A stretch of DNA of 64,000 bases from Chersky-840 sp036511675 (GCA_036511675.1 DATCBU010000116.1:28271-92270); one strand, 5' to 3'; counted from the stretch's first letter, positions 49,216-58,342 are shown. The notes: generated by a model from the letters alone, not told the origin. Numbers and translations: made by a program.

Positions 49216-49266
49216 GGTCAGTGCCCTGTGAACGTCACTTCCCTTTGAACGTCAGCGCCCCTTGAA
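49216..49266. repeat. Three tandem 17-base repeats spanning the crotonase stop codon
   Basis: On the minus strand the units TTCAAGGGGCGCTGACG, TTCAAAGGGAAGTGACG and TTCACAGGGCACTGACC are consecutive. The first contains the TGA stop, and each later unit carries a TGA at the same position. Confidence 0.85.
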
Positions 49267-50109
49267 TTCCGGCGCCCGCTTCTCCATGAAGGCCGTCATG
49301 GCCTCGATCAGGTCGTCGGAGCCGAGGAAACCAGCGTTCCAGGTGGCCACGTAGTCGAGGCCGTCGCTCACCGATTTGTCCTCGCAGGCGGCGAGTACGG
49401 CTTTGGTGCCCTGCACGGCCAGGGGCGAGTTGGCGGCGATCTCCGTCGCCAACTGGCGAGCGGCGGCCAATGCCGCCGGCGCGTCGGGCAAGACGTCGTT
49501 CACCAGCCCGATCTCCTTGGCGCGTGCCGCGGTGATGTCCTTGCCCGTCAGAGCCAGCTCGGCCACATGGCCCTTGCCGATAATGTGCGGCAGCCGCTGC
49601 AAGCTACCGAGGTCGGCCACGATGGCGACCTTGGTCTCACGGACCGAAAACACCGCATCGGCGCTCGCCACCCGCATGTCGCAGGCGGAGACGATGTCCA
49701 CGCCGCCCCCGATGCAGTAGCCGTGGATGGCGGCGATGACCGGCTTGGGACACTGCGCCACCGAGGTCACCGAGGCCTGCATGCGAAGGACTCCTTGCCG
49801 TGCCGTCACGGCCCGAGACGCCATCGAGGGTTGGTGCGACTTTGTCTTTCCGTTGCCATCGGCCGGGCCCGGTTCGCCGCCGGTCAGCATCCCCGCCATG
49901 GCCTTGAGGTCGAGACCGACGCTGAAATGCGGTCCCCGGGCGGCGATCACGACAGCCCGCACGGACCGGTCGTCGGACAGCTCCGCCATGGCCAGCGGCA
50001 GGTCGTTCCAGAACGCCGGGCCCATGGCGTTGCGGGCCTCGGGTCGGTCAAGCCACAGGGTGGCGACGGGGCCGTCGCGTTCGATCGAAAGCACGTCGTA
50101 GTCGGGCAT
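49252..50109 (-). CDS. Enoyl-CoA hydratase/isomerase family, delta3,5-delta2,4-dienoyl-CoA isomerase-like
   Basis: A 285-residue crotonase: MPDYDVLSIERDGPVATLWLDRPEARNAMG, HFSVGLDLKAMAG, and IHGYCIGGGVDIVSACDMR with the oxyanion glycine. The acidic set CDMR / RETK / VADLGSLQRLP matches the Asp-Glu-Asp positions of dienoyl-CoA isomerases, which shift double bonds during unsaturated fatty acid breakdown. ATG 50109 is preferred to 50118 because TAATGT lies seven bases upstream. It sits on the opposite strand inside the suf plus-strand genes, separating sufB from sufD. Confidence 0.88.
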   Translation of the reverse strand: MPDYDVLSIERDGPVATLWLDRPEARNAMGPAFWNDLPLAMAELSDDRSVRAVVIAARGPHFSVGLDLKAMAGMLTGGEPGPADGNGKTKSHQPSMASRAVTARQGVLRMQASVTSVAQCPKPVIAAIHGYCIGGGVDIVSACDMRVASADAVFSVRETKVAIVADLGSLQRLPHIIGKGHVAELALTGKDITAARAKEIGLVNDVLPDAPAALAAARQLATEIAANSPLAVQGTKAVLAACEDKSVSDGLDYVATWNAGFLGSDDLIEAMTAFMEKRAPEFKGR

Positions 50110-50116
50110 GGAGCCC

Positions 50117-50122
50117 ACATTA
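50117..50122 (-). promoter_or_regulatory. -10 box (TAATGT), leaderless promoter of isomerase-like gene
   Basis: TAATGT on the minus strand ends seven bases before ATG 50109, divergent from sufD. Confidence 0.4.
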
Positions 50123-50309
50123 CGGCTCCCGGTGGCCGTTCCCGGTCGGCCCGATGCGAGGACGGCCTCGAGCGATCCAGGAGAAGAAGCAGGTGGTACG
50201 CCCGGTAGGATCGTATCCAGGGTCGATGTCGTGTTCAGGATCCCTGCGTTGCTGAGCTCCCGTCAATGCCCGTGCGACCCCTGTCCATCACCGTGAGAGA
50301 GGCAAACCC

Positions 50310-51671
50310 CTGACCACGTTCACCGCCGAGGCGTCCTCGGCACTTGGCGGCCCCCGGTGGCTGGTGCGGCGCCGTGCCGAGGCCTGGGAGCGGTTCTCCG
50401 CGTCGAACGTCCCCACCGAATCCGAAGAGGTGTGGCGCTACAGCGGCATCGACGCATTCGACCTCGACGCCTTCGCGCCCCTGGCCCCGAAGACGACGGT
50501 GGGATCGGACGCTGCGCTTGGTCTCGCCCGCCGGCTCGCCGACTCCCTGGGGCCGCGTGCGGGCCTGGTCGTCACCCGCAACGGCACCGTCGAGGCGATC
50601 GAGATGGCCCCGTCGGCACCCGAGGCGTTGTCGGTCGTCGCCACCCCGACGCCATCGGGTGACTCGGCGCCCGCCACCGTGGGTGTGGTGGGCCACGCAC
50701 GCGACGCCTTCGGCGAGCTCCACGACGCATTCGTGACCGACGTGGTGGTCGTCACGGTGGCCCGCAAGACCGTCGTCTCCGACCCGATCATCATCGTGCA
50801 CTTGATCGAACCCGGCACCCCCGACGACCCCGGTATCTCGGTGTTCCCCCACACCCTGGTCGATATGGACGCATCGTCGGAGGCCGGGGTCATCGAGATC
50901 ATCGCCCCCGCGGCCGTGGGCCAAGCGCTGCCGGCCGGTGACGAGTCCGACACCACACCCACCGCCACGCTCGTGGTCCCGGTCACCGAGCTTCTCGTTC
51001 CCGACGACTCCCATCTCCGCTACGCCAACCTGCAGGTCCTCGGGCAAGGGACCACGTCGATCGCCGTGCAGGCGAGCTCGGTCGGGCGCGACGCCAGCCT
51101 GCAGTCGTTCACCGCCAGCCTGGGTGGCCGCTACGCGCGGATACGCACCGATTCCGAGCTCGTGGGTCAGTCCGGGCGCACATCCCTCCTGGCTGCGTAC
51201 CTCGGGACCGGGGAGCAGGTCCATGACTTCCGGACCCAGCAGGACCACCACGCGCCGCGCACCGAGAGCCAGCTGCTGTTCAAAGGGGCCGTTGCCGATA
51301 GGGCGAGATCGGTCTACAGCGGGTTGATCCGGATCCGCAAAGGGGCACGGGGGGCGAACGCCCAACAGACCAACCACAACCTCGTGCTTTCTGAGGGTGC
51401 CCATGCCGACTCGGTGCCCAATCTCGACATCGACGAGAACGACGTGCGTTGCAGCCACGCCTCCACGGTGGGGCCGATCGACGAGGAGCAGCGGTACTAC
51501 CTCGAGACCCGCGGGATCGAACCGTCGGTGGCGGAACGGCTGATCGTCCTGGGCTTCTTCTCCGATCTCGCCGGCCGGGCCCCGTTCCCCGGCGTGGGTC
51601 GGTGGGTCGAAGAAGCGGTGCACCGCCGCATGGCGGGTCGTCTGTCCGCCCAGGGTGCCACCAATGGGTGA
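50310..51671 (+). CDS. sufD: Fe-S cluster assembly protein SufD (CTG start)
   Basis: A 453-residue SufD. The N-terminus TTFTAEASSALGGPRWLVRRRAEAWERF is the usual SufD opening, but it is reached only from a CTG at 50310: no ATG, GTG or TTG occurs in frame between it and an upstream TGA. AGAGAGG lies seven bases before, supporting it. Otherwise GTG 50364 would remove 18 conserved residues. C-terminal IRKGARGANAQQTNHNLVLS and DENDVRCSHASTVG carry the conserved histidine region of SufD. Works with SufB and SufC. Rieske and sufC genes follow with overlapping ends. Confidence 0.92.
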   Translation: MTTFTAEASSALGGPRWLVRRRAEAWERFSASNVPTESEEVWRYSGIDAFDLDAFAPLAPKTTVGSDAALGLARRLADSLGPRAGLVVTRNGTVEAIEMAPSAPEALSVVATPTPSGDSAPATVGVVGHARDAFGELHDAFVTDVVVVTVARKTVVSDPIIIVHLIEPGTPDDPGISVFPHTLVDMDASSEAGVIEIIAPAAVGQALPAGDESDTTPTATLVVPVTELLVPDDSHLRYANLQVLGQGTTSIAVQASSVGRDASLQSFTASLGGRYARIRTDSELVGQSGRTSLLAAYLGTGEQVHDFRTQQDHHAPRTESQLLFKGAVADRARSVYSGLIRIRKGARGANAQQTNHNLVLSEGAHADSVPNLDIDENDVRCSHASTVGPIDEEQRYYLETRGIEPSVAERLIVLGFFSDLAGRAPFPGVGRWVEEAVHRRMAGRLSAQGATNG

Positions 51672-51981
51672 CCTCGTGCGTCTGTGCGGGCGTGACGACC
51701 TCTCATCGGGGGCCGCCCGTCGGTTCGATGTGGGTGCGCACCGGATCGCGTTGGTGCGCATCGAGGACGACTTCTACGCCATCGGCGACATCTGCAGCCA
51801 CGAGGACTACTCCCTCTCCGAAGGCGAAGTCCTAGTCGAGGCGTGTGAGATCGAGTGCTGGAAGCACGGATCGATGTTCGACCTGCACACCGGCGAGCCG
51901 CTGTCGTTGCCGGCGACCAAGCCCGTCCCGGTCTACGGCGTGCGGGTCGACGGTGACGACGTGCTCGTGGAGCTCCCGTGA
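51664..51981 (+). CDS. Rieske-type ferredoxin (non-heme iron oxygenase ferredoxin subunit)
   Basis: A 105-residue Rieske protein. Cluster ligands are CSH in GDICSHEDYSL and CWKH in IECWKHGSMF, giving C-x-H and C-x2-H. It transfers electrons and often appears between sufD and sufC in actinobacteria. ATG 51664 overlaps the SufD stop by eight bases, implying coupled translation; GTG 51655 is an alternative. No reductase partner is present. Confidence 0.9.
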   Translation: MGDLVRLCGRDDLSSGAARRFDVGAHRIALVRIEDDFYAIGDICSHEDYSLSEGEVLVEACEIECWKHGSMFDLHTGEPLSLPATKPVPVYGVRVDGDDVLVELP

Positions 51982-52793
51982 CGTCGACGGGCTCGGCGAC
52001 CCCGAACGGTGACGGCGCCACCCACGAGCTCGTCATCGACGGGCTCCGGGCCGGTGTCGCCGGGCTGGAGGTGCTCACCGGCGTGGACCTGGTGGTGCGC
52101 AGCGGCGAGGTGCATGCGGTCATGGGCCCCAACGGGTCGGGCAAGAGCACACTCGCCCACGTCCTTATGGGCAAGCCCGGGTACCAGGTACTGGGCGGAC
52201 ATGTGACACTCGACGGCGAGGACCTGCTGCGGCTGGCGCCGTTCGAACGGGCCCGACTGGGGTTGTTCCTCGCCCCCCAGGACCCCATCGAGGTCCCGGG
52301 CGTCGGTCTGCACCAGGCGCTCACCGAAGCTCTGGCCGGGCGCGGGATGCGCCTGGACGACGCCGATGGATCACTGGCTTCGCGCGCTCTGGCCGAAGCC
52401 CAGCGGGTGGGGCTCGAGACTCGTCTGCTCGACCGGCCGCTGAACGCGGATCTGTCGGGCGGTGAGCGCAAACGTAGCGAGACGCTGCAGATGGCGTTGT
52501 TGCGCCCCAGCATCGCCGTGCTCGACGAGCTCGACTCGGGCATCGACATCGACGGTTTGCGCGACGTGGCCCAGCGGGTGCGCGACGGCGTGGTGGAATG
52601 GGGGCTCGGGGTCCTCGCCATCACCCACTACCGGCGACTGCTCTCGGTCCTGCGACCCGACGTGGTCCACGTGCTCGTGCGCGGTCGCATCGTGGCCAGC
52701 GGCGGCCCCGACATGGCGGAAGAGCTCGAGCGCACGGGCTACGTCCCCTTCGAGACCGCAGCCCGAGAACGCGACGCCGCCACCGGAAACTGA
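51978..52793 (+). CDS. sufC: SufC-like ABC ATPase, divergent paralogue
   Basis: A 271-residue SufC-family ATPase: Walker A MGPNGSGKSTLAHVLMG, Q-loop LFLAPQDPIEVPGV, signature LSGGERKRSETLQM, Walker B IAVLDELDSGIDID, switch His in ITHYRR. It is recognisably SufC but differs from the canonical copy at 58343-59086: ELDSGIDID replaces ETDSGLDID, APQDP replaces SFQYP/AFQYP, and the signature has SETLQM instead of NEILQM. The GTG overlaps the Rieske gene (GTGA). It likely pairs with the SufB and SufD upstream, while the second copy travels with SufS and SufU. Confidence 0.9.
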   Translation: MTSTGSATPNGDGATHELVIDGLRAGVAGLEVLTGVDLVVRSGEVHAVMGPNGSGKSTLAHVLMGKPGYQVLGGHVTLDGEDLLRLAPFERARLGLFLAPQDPIEVPGVGLHQALTEALAGRGMRLDDADGSLASRALAEAQRVGLETRLLDRPLNADLSGGERKRSETLQMALLRPSIAVLDELDSGIDIDGLRDVAQRVRDGVVEWGLGVLAITHYRRLLSVLRPDVVHVLVRGRIVASGGPDMAEELERTGYVPFETAARERDAATGN

Positions 52794-52864
52794 TTCGTCA
52801 GTCAATAACCACGGCGGTACCATGACCGCGGCGTTGCCCACTAGTTCGACGCAGGAGGCCGACC

Positions 52865-54046
52865 GTGCGTTTCTTCAGCTTCCACCTGATGCCCTATCCG
52901 GATCTGCCTCCTGATTACGACGGGCCGGCGTGGATCACCTGCCCCAACGAGCTGTTCGACCCCCGACTGGGCGGTGAGCTCTACAACCGGTACATCGACG
53001 AGCTGGTGTATGCCGAGGAGCTCGGATTCGACGGGGTGTGTGTCAACGAGCACCACCAGAACGCCTACGGCATCATGCCGTCCCCGAACCTGATCGCGTC
53101 GATCCTGGCCCGTCTCACGTCCCGGGTCCGCATCGCGGTGGTGGGGAACGCGCTCCCTTTGTACGACCCCCCCACACGCGTGGCGGAGGAGTTCGCCATG
53201 ATCGACTGCATCAGCGGAGGGCGCCTCATCGCGGGAATGGTCGTGGGCGGTGGCCCGGAGTACTACTCATTCTCGTTGAATCCCGCCCACGCCCGCGAGC
53301 GGTTCGCCGAGGCACACGACCTGATCCTGAAGGTGTGGACGGAGCCGGGCCCGTTCGAATTCACCGGCAAGCATTACAAGCTCCGTTACGTCAACTCCTG
53401 GCCCCGGCCCATCCAGCAGCCGCACCCCGAGATCTGGATCCCCGGGGTCGGCTCACTCGAGACCCTGGAGTTCGTGGCCAAGCACCACTACGCCTACATG
53501 GGGATCCCCTACTTCCACATCAACGTCTTCGAGCGCATGTTCGCCATGTTGCGCGAGGCGTGTCAGAAAGAAGGGTATGACGCCGACCCTCTGCAACTGG
53601 GATGGCTGGTGCCGATCTTCGTCGCCGACACCGATGCCGAAGCGCGGCGGCGCTACGAGGAGCACTTCTGGTACTTCGTGCGGCGCCTCCTGCCGGGCAT
53701 CAACATCTCGCCTCCGGGCTACACCTCGGTGCGCTCGGTGGAGAACATCATGAAGAACGCGGGGACCTTCGCCCTCAACCTCGATTCCTGGGACCAGGTG
53801 GTGGAAGGGCAGTACGCCATCGTGGGATCCCCCGAGACGGTCACCGAATTGCTCTCCGCCAACATCGAGCGGCTGGGGGTCGGCAACCTCCTGGGCCTCT
53901 TTCAGTTGGGCACCCTCCCGGCGCTCGACACCAAACAGAGCCTCGATCTCTTCGCCACTGAGGTCATGCCGAAACTGCGGGCCTCGTTCCCCGGTGCTCA
54001 GCGGCCCGAGGTGCCGGCATCGGCCCCGGCGACGGCGTCGTCGTGA
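52865..54046 (+). CDS. LLM-class flavin-dependent oxidoreductase
   Basis: A 393-residue luciferase-like protein: RFFSFHLMPYPDLPPDY, EELGFDGVCVNEHHQNAYGIMPSPN, VVGNALPLYDPPTRVAEEFAMID and SGGRLIAGMVVGGGPEYYSF. These match bacterial luciferase-type monooxygenases using FMNH2 or F420H2. GTG 52865 has GCAGGAGG five or six bases upstream. The following alpha/beta hydrolase overlaps by GTGA, so an oxygenase-hydrolase pair that oxidises and cleaves one substrate is likely, though unknown. Confidence 0.9.
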   Translation: MRFFSFHLMPYPDLPPDYDGPAWITCPNELFDPRLGGELYNRYIDELVYAEELGFDGVCVNEHHQNAYGIMPSPNLIASILARLTSRVRIAVVGNALPLYDPPTRVAEEFAMIDCISGGRLIAGMVVGGGPEYYSFSLNPAHARERFAEAHDLILKVWTEPGPFEFTGKHYKLRYVNSWPRPIQQPHPEIWIPGVGSLETLEFVAKHHYAYMGIPYFHINVFERMFAMLREACQKEGYDADPLQLGWLVPIFVADTDAEARRRYEEHFWYFVRRLLPGINISPPGYTSVRSVENIMKNAGTFALNLDSWDQVVEGQYAIVGSPETVTELLSANIERLGVGNLLGLFQLGTLPALDTKQSLDLFATEVMPKLRASFPGAQRPEVPASAPATASS

Positions 54047-54855
54047 CGACCCTGGGGCGCGCCACCCTCGACAGCGCCGTGGGCCCGATCGAGGTCCACC
54101 GGGGCGGTGGGGCGGGCCCGGCAACGCTGGTCTATCTGCATTCGGCCCAGGGTGAAGGGCCGGGCATGGCCTTGTTGGAGAACCTGGCCGACACCCGCCA
54201 GGTGGTGGCTCCGTTGTTCCCGGGCTTCGGGGACTCCGAGGGGTTGGTACACATCGACGACATCGAGGACGCCGCCTTTCATGTTCTGGACGTCCTCGAC
54301 CGCCTGGACCTGGCGTGGTGTGACCTCGTCGGTTCATCGCTCGGGGGGTGGATGGCGGCGGAGCTGGCGGTGCGATGGCCCGAGCGAGTGCGGCGTATGG
54401 TCCTCGTGAACCCGGTGGGCCTCTACGTCCAGGGCGCGCCCATCACCGAGATCTTCGGGCGAACGCCGTCGGAGCTGGCGCAGGAGCTCTTCGCCGATCC
54501 CGAGTATCCCCTCGCTCAGCTCATGCGGGCCATGGACGGGATGGAAGCAGACCCGTCACTGGTACCGTTCGAGCTCGTGCGCCCGTTCCTACAGTCGCAG
54601 GCGGCCACGGCCAAAGTGGGATGGAACCCCTATCTCCACGACCCCAAGTTGTTGGGCCGCCTGGGCCGAGTCACCGCGCCCACCCTGATCATCCACGCCC
54701 GTCAGGACGGCATCGTCCCCCGGGAGCACGCCGAGGCGTATGAGTCCGCCATTCCCGACGCCAAGGTTGCCGATCTCGAAGGTGCCGCCCATCTGGCTGC
54801 CCTCGAACGACCCGACGAGGTGGCCACGCTCGTGCTCCAACACCTGGGGGACTGA
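54043..54855 (+). CDS. Alpha/beta hydrolase
   Basis: A 270-residue alpha/beta hydrolase coupled to the LLM oxidoreductase. LVYLHSAQGEGPG is the oxyanion region, LVGSSLGGWMAAELA the nucleophile elbow, IIHARQDGIVP the acid, and GAAHLAALERPDEV the histidine. The serine nucleophile is in GSSLGG. Close to meta-cleavage-product hydrolases and other aromatic degradation enzymes by motif layout. It presumably acts on the product of the preceding oxygenase. GTG overlaps the LLM stop. Confidence 0.88.
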   Translation: MTTLGRATLDSAVGPIEVHRGGGAGPATLVYLHSAQGEGPGMALLENLADTRQVVAPLFPGFGDSEGLVHIDDIEDAAFHVLDVLDRLDLAWCDLVGSSLGGWMAAELAVRWPERVRRMVLVNPVGLYVQGAPITEIFGRTPSELAQELFADPEYPLAQLMRAMDGMEADPSLVPFELVRPFLQSQAATAKVGWNPYLHDPKLLGRLGRVTAPTLIIHARQDGIVPREHAEAYESAIPDAKVADLEGAAHLAALERPDEVATLVLQHLGD

Positions 54856-54948
54856 GCCCGAGACCCGCCACCGCCGGGGGGGTTTGGTCACGGACGAGCC
54901 CACCAGCTGACCTGGCGGGGGGAGGGCCCGCTGGTACCGTCTTGCGTC

Positions 54949-56415
54949 ATGGCCCGTCGTCCTCCGCGCGGCACGGCCGCGGGGAAAGGCAAACTGATCG
55001 GCCACGCCCGCCTGGATCCGGTGCCGGGACCGGGGGCCGCCGACGGCGAGGGCCTCGAGCGCCTCGGCGAACTGCACAGCCAAACGCCGGCGGCCATCCC
55101 GGTCCCGCCTCAGGCTGGAGCCGGGGCCGACATCGCCGCCACGTCAGGGGACGCGCCGCCCCCTCCAGGCGAGACGCCGGATGGCATCCCGAGCCAAACT
55201 CCCGGTGCGCCCCCACCCCCGACGGTTCGTCCCCCCGGGCGCAAAAGCAGGCGGCGGCGGCGGAGTACCGCAGAGCGCGTGGTCCGGTGGGTGGCGCTGG
55301 TCGTGGCCCTCGTGCTGGTCGTCTCGGCGTCGGTGTACGGATACCTGTGGTACCGCCTGGGTGAGATCAAGTCGGTGAAGTGCACGACGTGCGCGGTGGA
55401 GGCCCCCGGGGCGCCGTACAACGTCTTGATCGTGGGATCGGACTCGCGGGCCGGGAACACGGGCGCGGCGACCAAGGCATTCGGCAGCGCCACGCAGGTG
55501 GGGGGGCAGCGCAGTGACACCATCAAGATCCTGCACGTCGACCCGGCCACCAACTCCGCCCGACTGTTGTCGATCCCCAGAGACACCTACGTCGAGTTGT
55601 CGGGCATGCCCTCGGGCACGGGGTTGGCGACCGACAACAAGATCAACACGGCCTTCAACAGCGGGCCGCTCCCGCTCATCCAGACCATCGAGAACACGTT
55701 CGGCATCCCCATCAACCATTTCGTGATCACCAGCTTCAACGGCGTGATCGACCTCGTGACGGCGGTGGGCGGCGTCAACCTCGACTTCCCGTATCCCGCC
55801 CGTGACAACGACCAGGGGAACAACAATTCGGGGCTTGTGATCACCCATTCCGGGTGTCAGCCACTGAGCGGCAACATGACCCTGGCGCTGGCCCGCTCGC
55901 GCTTCTACGAATACGAGGTCCGGCCCGGGTACTGGGAATACGACGGGAGCGGCGATCTGGGGCGCATCCAACGGCAGAATGCCATCATCGAGGCCGTCAT
56001 CAACAAGGCGAAGTCGAGCTACAACCCCTTGAAGGTCAATGCCTTTCTCGGTTCGGTGGTCCACGACATCACCAAGGACACCGCCATGTCCACGAGCATG
56101 ATGCTCTCGTTGGTGCAGCAGTACCACGCCTTCTCGGGCTCCGCCCTGCAGACCTTCACCCTCCCCACGCTCGGAGCCAGCTCCGATGTGGCCGGGTCGA
56201 TCGAGGTCGTCCAACAGGCCGCCGCCACGGCGATGATCACCCAGTTCCTGGGCTCGTCCCCGTCGTCGGTCGTGACCCCGCCGCTCGACGCCTACGGGTC
56301 GCCGGTCACCGTGCCGAGCACGACGGCGCCGACGAATCAGAGTGGTGCGGGGCCGTCTCCCACCACCACCACGTCGGTGCCCGGCACGGGGCCCTTCAAC
56401 CCCACCCCGTGCTGA
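54949..56415 (+). CDS. LytR-CpsA-Psr (LCP) family protein
   Basis: A 488-residue protein. A Pro/Arg-rich cytosolic leader ends in basic RKSRRRRRST, then one membrane helix (~118-142, VVRWVALVVALVLVVSASVYGYLW). The extracytoplasmic LCP domain contains NVLIVGSDSRAG, GGQRSDTIKILHVDPATNSARLLSIPRDTYV, NKINTAFNSG and RSRFYEYE, with the conserved Asp/Arg residues that bind the polyprenyl-pyrophosphate. LCP enzymes attach glycopolymers to peptidoglycan, which would suit the polysaccharide locus at the window's left end. ATG 54949 lies eight bases after TACCGT. Thr/Pro-rich tail. Confidence 0.92.
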   Translation: MARRPPRGTAAGKGKLIGHARLDPVPGPGAADGEGLERLGELHSQTPAAIPVPPQAGAGADIAATSGDAPPPPGETPDGIPSQTPGAPPPPTVRPPGRKSRRRRRSTAERVVRWVALVVALVLVVSASVYGYLWYRLGEIKSVKCTTCAVEAPGAPYNVLIVGSDSRAGNTGAATKAFGSATQVGGQRSDTIKILHVDPATNSARLLSIPRDTYVELSGMPSGTGLATDNKINTAFNSGPLPLIQTIENTFGIPINHFVITSFNGVIDLVTAVGGVNLDFPYPARDNDQGNNNSGLVITHSGCQPLSGNMTLALARSRFYEYEVRPGYWEYDGSGDLGRIQRQNAIIEAVINKAKSSYNPLKVNAFLGSVVHDITKDTAMSTSMMLSLVQQYHAFSGSALQTFTLPTLGASSDVAGSIEVVQQAAATAMITQFLGSSPSSVVTPPLDAYGSPVTVPSTTAPTNQSGAGPSPTTTTSVPGTGPFNPTPC

Positions 56416-56458
56416 GGACGGCGCGCCGTGCGACGACGCTGTCGAGACGGCGACCGGC

Positions 56459-56980
56459 TCACGCCTCGGCGGAGGTGCTCTCCTCGGCCTCGTCGAGGCC
56501 CTGGGCCAACGTGTTCCAGGACAATGTGGCGCACTTGATGCGCACCGGGAACTTCACCACACCCTGAAGCGCGGCCAGCTCTCCCAGGGACTCCGGATCG
56601 GTCGTCACGGCGTCGGCGCCGTCTCCTGACCCGTTGCTGGAGCTGCCTGGTTCGGGCCCGTCGCCGAGCCGGGCCTCGTGGACCGACATCATCGCCTTGA
56701 AGGTGCGGATCAGGCCGCGGGTCTCGGCGACGGTCTTTCCCTTCACCGCCGCCGACATGAGCGACGCCGACGACTGGCTGATGGAGCAGCCCTGGCCGGC
56801 GAATCGAATGTCGGTGACGGTGCCGTCTTGCACCTGCACGTACACGACGACCTCGTCGCCACAGAGCGGGTTGAACCCCTCGACACGTTGGGCCGGGGGC
56901 GCGGGCAGCTCGCCGCGGTTGCGGGGGCTGCGGTAGTGGTCGAGGATGATCTCGCGGTAGAGGTCTTCCAGACCGGTCAT
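56459..56980 (-). CDS. sufU: Fe-S cluster assembly protein SufU
   Basis: A 173-residue NifU/SufU-type protein: LYREIILDHYRSPRNRGEL, NPLCGDEVVVYVQV, FAGQGCSISQSSASLM, and IKCATLSWNTL near the C-terminus supply the three conserved cysteines and the Asp of a zinc/sulfur-transfer site. SufU accepts sulfur from SufS. The central linker (GSSSNGSGDGADAVTTD) is longer than usual. ATG 56980 is preceded by GAGGAG. It follows sufS after 67 bases on the same strand. Confidence 0.93.
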   Translation of the reverse strand: MTGLEDLYREIILDHYRSPRNRGELPAPPAQRVEGFNPLCGDEVVVYVQVQDGTVTDIRFAGQGCSISQSSASLMSAAVKGKTVAETRGLIRTFKAMMSVHEARLGDGPEPGSSSNGSGDGADAVTTDPESLGELAALQGVVKFPVRIKCATLSWNTLAQGLDEAEESTSAEA

Positions 56981-57047
56981 GGGCTCCTCGTCGTTCGGGA
57001 CAGGATCGTCGGCCGGTCGTCGTCGGCGGCGATCAGGTATCGCTTCA

Positions 57048-58340
57048 CTACGCGAACAGGGTACCGGCCTCGGCGATCGCGTCGGCCAGGACGTCCACGT
57101 CGGACTCGTCGTTGTAGAGGTAGAACGAGGCCCGAGCCGTGGCGTTGACGCCCAGTCGCCGCATCAGCGGCTTGGCGCAGTGGTGCCCGGCCCGGACACA
57201 CACCCCGGCCTGGTCGAGGACCTGGGCGAGGTCGTGGGGGTGGACGTCGCGGTATGCCAGCGACAGGACGCCGCCGCGTTCGGCCGTCCCGGGAGGGCCG
57301 AAGATCTTGAGATCGTGGCCGAAACGCTCGGCCAGGACCGACTGGGCATAGGCCGTGAGCTCGACCTCATGGGCACGGATGGCCTCGAGGCCCAGCGACT
57401 CCAGGTAGGACACCGCCGCCCCGAATCCCACCGCCTCGGCGATGGGCGGTGTGCCGGCCTCGAACTTCCAAGGCAGGACATTGGCCGTGAACCCGTCGTG
57501 GCGGACGTCTCGGATCATTCCGCCCCCGCCCAGGAAGGGGGGCATGGCCTCGAGGAGCTCGCGCCGGCCCCACAAGACCCCGATCCCGGTCGGGCCGAGC
57601 ATCTTGTGGGCGCTGAACGCCAGGAAGTCACAGCCGAGCCCGCCCACGTCGGTGGGCACGTGGGGTACCGATTGCGCCCCGTCGGCCAGCACCACCGCAC
57701 CAGCGTTATGGGCGGCCTCAGCGATGCGGGCGAAGGGCGTGATCGTCCCGAGCACATTCGACATCGTCGTGCAGGCCACGAGCTTTACCCCGTCGAGCAG
57801 GCGATCGAGGTCAGAGAGGTCGAGTCGGTACTCCTCGTCGATGCCGATCCAACGCAACTCGATGCCGCGCTCGTCGGCCAGCATGAGCCACGGCACGATG
57901 TTGGCGTGGTGCTCCATTTCGGTGAGCAGCACCACGTCACCGGGGCCCAGATTCGTCCGGGCCCAGGTGGCGGCGACCAGGTTGATGGCCTCGGTGGCGT
58001 TCTTGGTGAATATCACCTCGTGCTCGGGGTCGGGCGCGCCGATGAGCCGGCCCACCGACACCCGGGCCGCCTCGTAGAGACGGTCGGCTTCCTCGGCGAG
58101 CGTGTAGACGCCCCGGTGCACGTTGGCGTGGGTGGTCTGGTAATACGCGTCCATGGCGTCGAGCACGCATTGGGGGCGCTGGGAGGAAGAGGCAGAGTCG
58201 AGATAGACGACCCGATGCCCGTGCACGGTGCGGCCGAGCACAGGGAAGTCCCCCTTGAGCTTAGAGAAGTCGACGTCGGATGTGCACGGTTCGCTGTGCA
58301 TCGTCGGCGCCCCCTTCTTCTCGGCGCGGGCATTCGTCAC
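57048..58340 (-). CDS. sufS: Cysteine desulfurase SufS
   Basis: A ~430-residue class V aminotransferase-fold enzyme: VVYLDSASSSQRPQ, HANVHRGVYTLAEEA, NATEAINLVAATWA, PLP lysine in AFSAHKMLGPTGIGVLWG and the sulfur-accepting cysteine in VRAGHHCAKPLMRRLGV. It releases sulfur from cysteine for SufU/SufB. GTG 58340 has GGAGG five bases upstream; GTG 58346 overlaps the SufC stop as GTGA and is the other candidate. Forms a minus-strand operon sufC-sufS-sufU. Confidence 0.95.
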   Translation of the reverse strand: MTNARAEKKGAPTMHSEPCTSDVDFSKLKGDFPVLGRTVHGHRVVYLDSASSSQRPQCVLDAMDAYYQTTHANVHRGVYTLAEEADRLYEAARVSVGRLIGAPDPEHEVIFTKNATEAINLVAATWARTNLGPGDVVLLTEMEHHANIVPWLMLADERGIELRWIGIDEEYRLDLSDLDRLLDGVKLVACTTMSNVLGTITPFARIAEAAHNAGAVVLADGAQSVPHVPTDVGGLGCDFLAFSAHKMLGPTGIGVLWGRRELLEAMPPFLGGGGMIRDVRHDGFTANVLPWKFEAGTPPIAEAVGFGAAVSYLESLGLEAIRAHEVELTAYAQSVLAERFGHDLKIFGPPGTAERGGVLSLAYRDVHPHDLAQVLDQAGVCVRAGHHCAKPLMRRLGVNATARASFYLYNDESDVDVLADAIAEAGTLFA

Positions 58341-58342
58341 GG

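Noticed and set aside
52794..52864. Possible small gene between sufC and the LLM gene
   Set aside because: The 71-base gap holds a ribosome site and no frame of adequate length.
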